This document shows positions 1 through 6,108 of a stretch of DNA of 64,000 nt, piece after piece (the stretch's first letter is position 1; the number at the start of each line of letters is the position of its first letter). Both the position numbers and the translations under genes were made by a program. Origin of the DNA: Prauserella_A oleivorans (GTDB lineage: Bacteria; Actinomycetota; Actinomycetes; Mycobacteriales; Pseudonocardiaceae); assembly GCF_042685745.1 (NCBI RefSeq), contig NZ_JBHUNT010000001.1, positions 2,418,001-2,482,000 on the forward strand, given 5' to 3'. The notes beneath the pieces were generated by a model. It ran no database searches, was not told where the DNA came from, and worked only from the letters and a program-made list of their open reading frames with translations.

Positions 1-1256
1 CTAAGCCAACGCATAGGCGTCGACAACCGGCTTGGGTGCATCGGATCGGCGCTGCGGGGTGAGCTGATCGTGCCGTCGACATCGTCGCGGCCGAATAGTT
101 CCTCTTCCATCTCGCGGCGTAACGTAGAACCTATCTGCGTGTCCTCGCGGAAATCCGACAGTGGTTCATGGAAGCTCTTCGGGATTACGGCGAGACGGCG
201 TGCGGCGTTTAGGACGCGCCCGCCACGCTCCTGTACGAGCAGGAGGTAGTCGGCTTTTCGTCTTCTCATTCCGGCCGGCCGCGCGATCGCCGTTAACGCT
301 AACGCACCTCCCGCGCATAGTCGTGACCTCACATCGAGCACAGACGCTGTGTCAGGCATGTAATGCGCACGCAGGGGCAGGGAGGACGAGTCGAGAGCCT
401 TGCCCGTCGCGATTGCATCGGCAAGTTCGGCTTCGAGCAGGTCCATTGTCAGTGCGTAGTGGACGAACGATGTTAGTCCGAAGGTGCCCGCCAGCTTTCC
501 TGGAGCCACGTCGATCTCCACCAACCGGTAAAGGTCTGCATCGACCAGCCGTGTGTTCGCCTCCAACGTCTCCGCTAAACGGCGGACGGCAGCACTGATC
601 GCGTACTCTGGGAGGACACTAGTCTGCAGAGACGCCTTGCGTGACAAGTCAGCCTGGTCGTTTGCTGGGGTCAGCGTGCACGCCAGGTCAATCCACTCGG
701 GACGTGTCAGGATGCTGGTGCAAACGGATCCGTCCCCGGCATGTGCGCTGTACCTGCCGTACCCGTCTGGCAAATCCGCGTAGAACGCACGCAACGCCGC
801 CGAGGCTTGCTCCCGATCAACCTTGCTGCGTAGCTGGCGCCGGTCATTGACCTCGCCAGGCTCGGCGCTCACGAGTTCTCTTGCGACTCGCTTCCGAGCC
901 GTTCCGGGGGCCCAGTTGGCATGTTGATCCAGCCAGTCCAGCGCAGCACCGATATTCGGGTCGTTGGTCAAGCGCTGTTCCGCTGCGTTGAGATCTCGAT
1001 CGGCGGCGGCCGTCCTTGCCGTCTCCGCCTCCACCATGAGACGAAAGCGCGCTCTCGCTGCGTCGGTGATCTTCTCCTGCAGCATGGTGTCGAGCGAGGC
1101 TTTCATCTCTGCCGTACGTGGATGTACTCCGGAGTTCCAGTTCGCGACCGTTCGGGTGGAGACGCCGAGCTTCTCGGCGAACTGCTCGTTGGTCATGCGG
1201 CATGCGGCTTGCAACATCGCGGCCCGCTCAGCGGTCCAGTCGTCAACCACGTCCAC
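1..1256 (-). CDS. HTH (XRE-type) regulator with C-terminal Nudix-like region, partial
   Basis: The minus strand is open from GTG at 1256 to the window edge, 418 codons without a stop, so the C-terminus is missing. An AAGGAG ribosome site sits seven bases before the GTG. Residues about 20-45 form a helix-turn-helix (TNEQFAEKLGVSTRTVANW). Near residue 380 the string LRREMEEELFG resembles the second half of a Nudix box (REXXEE), although the upstream glycine pattern is imperfect. HTH-Nudix proteins are common in AICEs, and the pSAM2 immunity factor Pif is a Nudix protein, so a regulatory or immunity role is inferred. The gene diverges from the small membrane-protein gene at 2336. Confidence 0.8.
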   Translation of the reverse strand, partial: MDVVDDWTAERAAMLQAACRMTNEQFAEKLGVSTRTVANWNSGVHPRTAEMKASLDTMLQEKITDAARARFRLMVEAETARTAAADRDLNAAEQRLTNDPNIGAALDWLDQHANWAPGTARKRVARELVSAEPGEVNDRRQLRSKVDREQASAALRAFYADLPDGYGRYSAHAGDGSVCTSILTRPEWIDLACTLTPANDQADLSRKASLQTSVLPEYAISAAVRRLAETLEANTRLVDADLYRLVEIDVAPGKLAGTFGLTSFVHYALTMDLLEAELADAIATGKALDSSSLPLRAHYMPDTASVLDVRSRLCAGGALALTAIARPAGMRRRKADYLLLVQERGGRVLNAARRLAVIPKSFHEPLSDFREDTQIGSTLRREMEEELFGRDDVDGTISSPRSADPMHPSRLSTPMRWL

Positions 1257-1420
1257 GAGACCGCTCCTTCCCTGCCTCGTCGGTTCGTGCACTGCCGCTG
1301 CACTCGAACTGCATTGCCGCTTCATCGCAGGTCAAAGGCTTGCGAGCTTGAATAGAAGCCATGGAACACGGCCCATCGAAGACCGAGCTTTGGACCACCG
1401 GAGCTCCGATGGCGACCTTA

Positions 1421-2320
1421 GGGGTCCTAACATAATGACCTTGGGTGTGGTTTGATGCCGTGTCTTGTTGGTCTTCGGTGAGAGGTGGGCTGGGTGGGGC
1501 AGCGGCGTCCGTGGGAGGTCGACGACGGTCTGTGGGAACGGATCGAGCCGTTGTTGCCGCAGGTGGAGCGTCGGTTTCGACATCCGGGGCGTAAGCGGTT
1601 GGACGACCGCAAGGCGTTGTGCGGGATCATGTTCGTGCTCTATACCGCGATTCCGTGGGAGTTCCTGCCGCAGGAGCTGGGCTATGGGTCGGGCATGACG
1701 TGCTGGCGCCGGCTGCGGGACTGGACCGAGGCCGGGGTATGGCAGCGGCTGCACGAGGTACTGCTGGCGGAGTTGCACGCGGCGAACCGGCTGGATTGGT
1801 CACGGGCGGCGGTCGATGGATCGCATGTAAGGGCGTTAAAAGGGGGCCGAAAACCGGTCCCAGCCCGGTAGACCGAGCCCGCACTGGGTCCAAGCACCAC
1901 GTGATCACCGACGGTACCGGCATCCCCTTGGCAGCCACTCTGACCGGTGGGAACCGGCACGACGTCACCCAGCTGATGCCGTTGATCCAGGCGATCCCGC
2001 CGGTGCGGGGCCGTCGTGGACGGCCCCGCCGACGACCACGACGGATCTACGCCGACCGCGCCTACGACCACGACAAGTACCGCAAACTCGTCCGTGCCGA
2101 GGGAATCACGCCAGTCATCGCCCGCCGCGGCGAGGAACACGGCTCTGGCCTCGGCGTGTACCGGTGGGTCGTCGAGGGCGCGTTCGCCCTGCTGCACTGG
2201 TTCCGGCGCCTGCGCATCCGATGGGAGATCCGCGACGACCTCCACGAAGCCTTCCTCACCCTCGGCTGCGCCATCATCTGCTGGCGCCGCCTCAAAGCCC
2301 ACTCATTGTGTTAGGACCCC
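1421..2320 (+). mobile_element. IS5-family insertion sequence, complete, about 900 bp
   Basis: The ends are inverted repeats: 1421-1438 reads GGGGTCCTAACATAATGA, and the complement of 2303-2320 matches it at 17 of 18 bases. Both sides are flanked by TTA (1418-1420 and 2321-2323), which looks like a 3 bp target duplication. The only gene inside is a two-frame DDE transposase. Size, short duplication and a -1 frameshift fit the IS427/ISL2 side of the IS5 family. The insertion separates the HTH-Nudix gene from the small membrane-protein gene at 2336, ending 15 bases before its start codon, so upstream promoter DNA was displaced. Intact ends and duplication suggest a recent insertion. Confidence 0.93.
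1485..2314 (+). CDS. IS5-family transposase, made by -1 ribosomal frameshift
   Basis: The first frame runs from GTG 1485 to a stop at 1871 and gives the N-terminal DUF4096-like half plus the first catalytic Asp (VDGSHVRALKGG). The second frame, one base back, continues from about 1840 to 2314 with the rest of the DDE domain: GPSPVDRARTGSKHH, YADRAYD (second Asp) and WVVEGAFALLHWFRRLRIRWE (Glu). The frames join at a run of four A and five G (1838-1846), where frame-zero codons are AAA GGG. This is the layout of programmed -1 frameshifting in IS5-family elements, giving a product of about 276 residues. It could instead be an inactivating indel, but the slippery run argues for programming. Confidence 0.88.
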
Positions 2321-2335
2321 TTAGAGGAGGAGACC

Positions 2336-2539
2336 ATGGCGAAGAAGGATCCCCTGCAGGCCCTGGCCAGTGGTAGCGGCGGAGCGCTTCGGAAAGTCAC
2401 GGGCATTGCAACCGTCATTGCCGTGGCGGTGATCATCGTGAGATTCCCCGGTGAAGCGGCTGACTGGGTCGGGGCTTTGTGGGACATGGGTTCGGACATC
2501 ATCGACGGGCTCGTGAGCTTTATCCGGCAGGCGACCTAA
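2336..2539 (+). CDS. Small single-span membrane protein of the AICE
   Basis: This 67-residue protein has a strong GAGGAGGAG ribosome site just before its ATG. A basic N-terminus is followed by one hydrophobic stretch (residues about 22-38, VTGIATVIAVAVIIVRFPG) and a short amphipathic tail. Small proteins of this type sit beside the regulators in many AICEs, and no function is assigned. The gene lies directly downstream of the IS right end and overlaps the convergent GntR gene by four bases. Confidence 0.65.
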   Translation: MAKKDPLQALASGSGGALRKVTGIATVIAVAVIIVRFPGEAADWVGALWDMGSDIIDGLVSFIRQAT

Positions 2540-2883
2540 TCCTTCGCCTCCTCGATCTTGCGGACGCGCTGCTCAAGCGCAGCGAGGTCGACGCGCAGCG
2601 CCGACACTGTTTCACGCAGTTCCGACAGTGTCTCGGGTGGCTTCGACTCGGGCAGCGGGTCGGCAACGAAGACGCCCACCGAACCACGGGACAGGAGCCA
2701 GCCCTCATCGCGAAGTACCCCAATGGCGCGCTGCAGCGTGGGCAGCGAGACATCGTGTTGTTCAGCTAGAACCCTGTTGCTTGGCAGTTGCTCGCCAGGT
2801 GCCCAGCGGCCAGAAACGACCGCGTCTCGGATCGACGCCGCAACCCGTTCGAACGGGGCAAGGGCCCGAAGTTCGCTCGTCAT
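2536..2883 (-). CDS. GntR-family transcriptional regulator (KorSA-like position)
   Basis: The 115-residue product has a winged-helix GntR domain at about residues 10-75 (VAASIRDAVVSGRWAPGEQL, LPTLQRAIGVLRDEGW) followed by a short coiled-coil tail (LSELRETVSALRVDLAALEQ) instead of a large ligand-binding domain. Short GntR repressors such as KorSA of pSAM2 control AICE replication and transfer genes. It is divergent from the transfer operon starting at 3000, with direct repeats in the 116 bp gap. Repression of the operon and of itself is inferred. Confidence 0.88.
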   Translation of the reverse strand: MTSELRALAPFERVAASIRDAVVSGRWAPGEQLPSNRVLAEQHDVSLPTLQRAIGVLRDEGWLLSRGSVGVFVADPLPESKPPETLSELRETVSALRVDLAALEQRVRKIEEAKD

Positions 2884-2901
2884 GCTCCGAGCTTACCGCC
2901 G

Positions 2902-2965
2902 TGACCAAGCCTGACCAAGGAATCACCCAGAAAGAGCATCGACGAACTGACCAATGCTGACTAAT
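2902..2965. promoter_or_regulatory. TGACCAA direct-repeat array, candidate GntR operator
   Basis: Four near-identical 8-mers lie in the same orientation: TGACCAAG at 2902 and 2912, TGACCAAT at 2948, TGACTAAT at 2958. Each pair is spaced exactly 10 bp, one helical turn. The array fills the gap between the GntR gene and the divergent operon at 3000, which is where an autoregulatory operator would be expected. Binding by this GntR protein is inferred. Confidence 0.6.
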
Positions 2966-2999
2966 GTCAGCACTTGTCAACGGCACACGGAGGTGGCAC

Positions 3000-3356
3000 A
3001 TGAAACCGGCACGAATCACCGATGCGGCAGTTCGGGAAGCGCTCGCACTCGCGACGGACCCGGACATCTGCGCAGTTCAGAGGGAGGAGGAGCACCGGAT
3101 GGAGCTGGAAGAGATCGACCGACTGATTGAGGAGGTCGACCGCGAGGTGGCTGCCGAGGCGAGTGCGGCGGCATCGAGGGTGCGGCGGCCGTTCGCCGAT
3201 GTTGAGCGGGCTCGCCGTTCTCAGCGGCGAGCAGTGCGAGACGCGCTCTCCCTGTTGCACGCGAACCCGCTGATCGCGGGCATGTCGGGCGGGGGCAAAG
3301 CGGCTGGAGTTCGCACCCTGCTGGCTGACCGCCTGGACGGGAAGGAGGCGGCCTGA
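3000..3356 (+). CDS. AICE protein of unknown function, charged and helical
   Basis: ATG at 3000 is preferred because ACGGAGGTGG precedes it closely; an in-frame GTG at 2964 would lie inside the operator repeats. The 118-residue product is rich in Glu/Arg (MELEEIDRLIEEVDREVAAE at residues 35-54) and probably helical, with a conserved-looking GMSGGGKAAGVRTLLADRL tail. No domain is recognised. It opens a coupled operon: its stop overlaps the next start. The SGGGK string is not a credible Walker A in this context. Confidence 0.7.
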   Translation: MKPARITDAAVREALALATDPDICAVQREEEHRMELEEIDRLIEEVDREVAAEASAAASRVRRPFADVERARRSQRRAVRDALSLLHANPLIAGMSGGGKAAGVRTLLADRLDGKEAA

Positions 3357-3544
3357 TGGGAAAGAAGGACCAGCCGCTGGTGCACATCACCGCGAAGAAG
3401 TCCTGGTGGAACGGCCGGATCACCGCGCTGTGCGGGGCCACCGAGGAGTACGGCAACTACCAGACCGACACCTGGCGCCTGTTCAAGCTGCCCGGCCGGC
3501 CGTGCCCGAGCTGCGAGCGGATCAAGAAGGAGGGCAAGCGCTGA
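3356..3544 (+). CDS. Small zinc-knuckle-like AICE protein (copy 1)
   Basis: The 62-residue protein shares its plan with the next gene: KKSWWNGRITALCG, then PCPSCERIKKEGKR. One LCG cysteine plus a C-x-x-C pair gives a plausible zinc site. Start and stop overlap neighbours (TGATG), so it is translationally coupled. Function is unknown. The Trp pair and basic tail would suit nucleic-acid binding, but that is a guess. Confidence 0.7.
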   Translation: MGKKDQPLVHITAKKSWWNGRITALCGATEEYGNYQTDTWRLFKLPGRPCPSCERIKKEGKR

Positions 3545-3726
3545 TGGGCCAGGGCAAGCGAACCGGCATGCGGCACTACGCGAAGACCTCGTGGTGGTCC
3601 GGCCGGGCACGCGCGCTGTGCGGCATCACCTGGGACGCGGGCGAGTGGGAGGACTCCAGCTGGTTCAGCACCGACCCGATCTGCCCGACCTGCAAGCGCC
3701 TCCGGAAGGAGGGCAAACGCCGATGA
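3544..3726 (+). CDS. Small zinc-knuckle-like AICE protein (copy 2)
   Basis: This 60-residue paralogue of the preceding gene has the motifs TSWWSGRARALCG and ICPTCKRLRKEGKRR. ATG 3544 overlaps the previous stop, and its own stop overlaps the next start. The tandem pair has kept the cysteines, both tryptophans and the KEGKR end while the middle has changed. Function is not known. Confidence 0.7.
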   Translation: MGQGKRTGMRHYAKTSWWSGRARALCGITWDAGEWEDSSWFSTDPICPTCKRLRKEGKRR

Positions 3727-3890
3727 ACGCCCGAATCACCGTTGGTGACCCCGGTGCGGCGCACTCCGCCAAGAACACGACCGCACCGGGACTCCCCAAC
3801 CAGACAGCGAACGACTCGAAGGGAAGGACACCCATGGTGGCACAACAGGACATCGTCGCCGAGACCGCCGAACGAGGTGAGGCGCGATGA
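3723..3890 (+). CDS. Hypothetical AICE protein, 55 residues
   Basis: ATG 3723 overlaps the preceding stop and the TGA at 3888-3890 overlaps the next ATG. The product is polar, with low complexity and no cysteine or hydrophobic segment. Support is mainly positional, through coupling on both sides. A second in-frame ATG inside it (PMVAQQDI) follows an AAGGACACCC string that could act as a ribosome site, so the true product may be only about 18 residues. Confidence 0.45.
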   Translation: MNARITVGDPGAAHSAKNTTAPGLPNQTANDSKGRTPMVAQQDIVAETAERGEAR

Positions 3891-4318
3891 ACCCGCGTAA
3901 GCGCAGGCAGCGGCCGGTGACGGTGTTCGACGGCCGAACCCACCATGTGGCGCTGTGCCGGGGGTTCCGGGACGGGCTGCCGGTGTTCGGCTGGGGCGAG
4001 GCTCCGTCGACGCTGCTGACCGCGACCCAGCTCCGGCAGGTCGGGTTGCGGCGCAACGGCCAGGACCCGGTGGCGCTGCTGGTGTTTCGCCACCACCACC
4101 CCTACCGGCACGAAACGGTGGCCGAGCTGTTCTCGGTGGAGCGGGCCGCCCCGGTGCGCGGCACCGAGGGTCAGCGCCGGGCGAAGGTGCAGGGCGCGCT
4201 GCGCGCCCGCCGGATCTGCGCCGAGTGCCGGCAAGACGTGGGCTACTACGTGCCCACCTCCACCGGGCTGTGCTGGAACTGCGAGGGCATCGACCTCGCC
4301 GAGGAGGTGGCGGCCTGA
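3887..4318 (+). CDS. RRQRL-motif-type zinc-binding protein
   Basis: The 143-residue product begins with the basic RKRRQRPVTVFDG motif and carries LRRNGQDPVALLVFRHHHPYR in the middle. A C-terminal four-Cys arrangement follows (CAECRQDVGYY ... GLCWNCEG). This matches the actinobacterial RRQRL motif-containing zinc-binding family often found in AICEs, with RRQRP here. Its role is not established; DNA processing or transfer is inferred from linkage to the pump gene. It is coupled to both neighbours. Confidence 0.8.
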   Translation: MNPRKRRQRPVTVFDGRTHHVALCRGFRDGLPVFGWGEAPSTLLTATQLRQVGLRRNGQDPVALLVFRHHHPYRHETVAELFSVERAAPVRGTEGQRRAKVQGALRARRICAECRQDVGYYVPTSTGLCWNCEGIDLAEEVAA

Positions 4319-4569
4319 TGTCCACCTTCGACGTGCTGCGCACCTACGGCACCGCGGCGCTGCTGCGGTTCGCCGGAGCGGTGGTGCTGTTCCTGGTGCT
4401 GCACCTGGTGCGGATTCCGCTGGTGCTGCTGGCGCGGGTGCTGGAGGTCGGCATGCGCCGCATCGACGGCTACGCCGCCCGGCAGGCCAGCCGCCCGCCA
4501 CGCCGCCCGATCAACCACTTCTTCGACCCGTCCACGTCCACACAGGAGGGTGCCCGTGTCTACGCCTGA
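4318..4569 (+). CDS. Small AICE membrane protein
   Basis: The 83-residue protein has one long hydrophobic segment at about residues 13-40 (ALLRFAGAVVLFLVLHLV), then a basic tail ending in a Pro/Arg-rich region. ATG overlaps the previous TGA. It resembles small spread-type proteins of Streptomyces conjugative elements in size and location only. The last codons overlap the start of the next gene. Confidence 0.7.
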   Translation: MSTFDVLRTYGTAALLRFAGAVVLFLVLHLVRIPLVLLARVLEVGMRRIDGYAARQASRPPRRPINHFFDPSTSTQEGARVYA

Positions 4570-4903
4570 ACTGCGCCGCAGGGCGGAGCTGACGCCGTCG
4601 CAGCGGCGCGCGCTGGAGCAGGAGCTGACCCGCACCGACCAGGTTGTGTCCTGGATCGGCTGGCACATCGGCGAACTGGTCGCGGTCGGACTGCCGCTGC
4701 TGCTCGCCATCACGATCACCTGGTGGCTGCTCGCCCTGTCCGTACTTGCCGGGGGTGTGTGGGCCGGGCACGAGTGGCTGCTGCACCGCCAGCAACGCCG
4801 CCAGGTCGAGCACGCCCGCCGCGCGCTGCCCGGTCGTGAGCAGGACGCCACCGACGTGCAGGCCGCGCAGAAGTCCCGCGAGGGCGGGGAGGTGTCGGCA
4901 TGA
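4556..4903 (+). CDS. AICE membrane protein with two hydrophobic segments
   Basis: GTG 4556 is chosen over GTG 4550 because AGGAGGG ends six bases before it. The 115-residue product has a polar, basic N-terminal 40 residues, a hydrophobic hairpin (ELVAVGLPLLLAITITWWLL and the following ALSVLAGGVWAG), and a charged C-terminus. It is probably an inner-membrane spread/transfer accessory, inferred from its position upstream of the DUF2637 and FtsK-like genes. Confidence 0.7.
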   Translation: MSTPELRRRAELTPSQRRALEQELTRTDQVVSWIGWHIGELVAVGLPLLLAITITWWLLALSVLAGGVWAGHEWLLHRQQRRQVEHARRALPGREQDATDVQAAQKSREGGEVSA

Positions 4904-6108
4904 GCACCTGGCGGGAGGAACGCCGCAAGGACCGGGTCGCCGAGGCCGAGGCCAAGCGCGCCGACACCCTGGCCGCCGCCGAGGCCGAGGCCGTCCGCAC
5001 CGCCGCGCTGGCCGACGCGCAGCGCGCCGCCCGGGAGCAGGAACACGCCCACCAGCAAGCCCGCGCCCAGGCCCGGCAGGAGGCCAAGGACAAGCGCCGC
5101 GCCCAGCGTGCCGCCCGGATGAGCGGGCTGCGCCGGTGGGCGGCCGGGCACGTGGTGGATCTGCTGATCTACCCGCTGGCGCTGGTCAGTGCGGTGATGG
5201 CGATCCCGGCGATGGCCGCCTACGGCCACACCCTCTACGGCGGGGCGACCGGGCTGGTGCTGCCGGTGCTCTCGGAGCTGGGGATGTGGGCCTTCGCGGT
5301 GGCGGTGCAGGTCTCCCGTACCCGCACCCCAGAGCGGCCGGTGTGGGCGCTGCAGCTCGGGGTGTGGCTCTTCGCCGGAGTGGCCGCCGTGCTGAACTTC
5401 CTGCACGGCGTGACAGCGGAACCGGGTGCGCAGACGCCGCGCGGCGTGGATGTGGGCCTGGTGATGGGACTGGTGTCCATCGCCGGGGTGGTAGCCCACC
5501 AGCTCACCGTGGCCGGTGCCCGCCGCAGCCGCGCCGAGCGTGCCGAGGCGCGGCTGGCCCGGCAGGCCGCCCGCAAAACCCTGCGGGTCCGGCAGGCCGC
5601 GATCCGGCAGGCCGTCGCCGAGATCGACAGCAACGGCACCGCCCGGCTGGTCTATGCCCCCGGCCGCTATGTGCTGGCCCGCCGCAGTCTCGGCCAGACG
5701 CTGGCGTGCCGTCGTCGCCCGCTGGTGGCGGCGGTGGTGCCCGGCCTGCCCGTCGACTCGACACCGGCCGGGGAGGCAGGCACGGATTGGGATGCCGATC
5801 TGGCCGCCCTGCTCGCCTCGGTCGACCCCGATCCGGTCGCGTCGTCGGAGGGCGAGTCGACCCCCGGTGATGGGGGTGGTGTTGGCACCCTCGATCGGCC
5901 CGCTGAGCAGCCGAAATCGACCCCAGATCGAGGCCGACTGCGCGGCCGGGTCGGCCGCTCGCTCGACCAGCTCCGCGCCGAACTCCGCGCCGCGATCGAG
6001 GCCGGGCGAGTCGACCCGACCTCGGCCGAGTCGATCCGCAAGACCCTGCACTGCGCACCGAAGTACGCCCGCCAACTCCGCGACGAACACCGGGGAGGCC
6101 AGCAGTGA
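4900..6108 (+). CDS. DUF2637 / SpdB-like membrane protein
   Basis: The 402-residue protein has an Ala/Arg/Glu-rich coiled-coil N-terminus (residues about 5-70). A DUF2637-type block of four hydrophobic segments follows at about residues 83-205, including LLIYPLALVSAVMAIPAMAA and ELGMWAFAVAVQVSR. A basic, probably cytoplasmic C-terminal half ends in a helix-turn-helix-like region (TSAESIRKTLHCAPKYAR). Proteins of this family accompany the TraB pump in AICEs and are thought to help DNA spread between mycelial compartments. It overlaps both neighbouring genes by four bases. Confidence 0.85.
   Translation: MSTWREERRKDRVAEAEAKRADTLAAAEAEAVRTAALADAQRAAREQEHAHQQARAQARQEAKDKRRAQRAARMSGLRRWAAGHVVDLLIYPLALVSAVMAIPAMAAYGHTLYGGATGLVLPVLSELGMWAFAVAVQVSRTRTPERPVWALQLGVWLFAGVAAVLNFLHGVTAEPGAQTPRGVDVGLVMGLVSIAGVVAHQLTVAGARRSRAERAEARLARQAARKTLRVRQAAIRQAVAEIDSNGTARLVYAPGRYVLARRSLGQTLACRRRPLVAAVVPGLPVDSTPAGEAGTDWDADLAALLASVDPDPVASSEGESTPGDGGGVGTLDRPAEQPKSTPDRGRLRGRVGRSLDQLRAELRAAIEAGRVDPTSAESIRKTLHCAPKYARQLRDEHRGGQQ

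Noticed and set aside
161..1455. Several plus-strand ORFs of 60-163 codons
   Set aside because: They are antisense to the continuous 418-codon HTH-Nudix frame on the minus strand and encode no recognisable motif.
1..2000. attL copy of the tRNA-Arg 3' end near the left edge
   Set aside because: The T-arm sequence of the tRNA was looked for and not seen; the left boundary must lie outside.
3250..3310. Walker A in the ORF at 3000 (SGGGK)
   Set aside because: Lacks the GxxxxGK[ST] pattern and any Walker B; the protein is too short for an ATPase.
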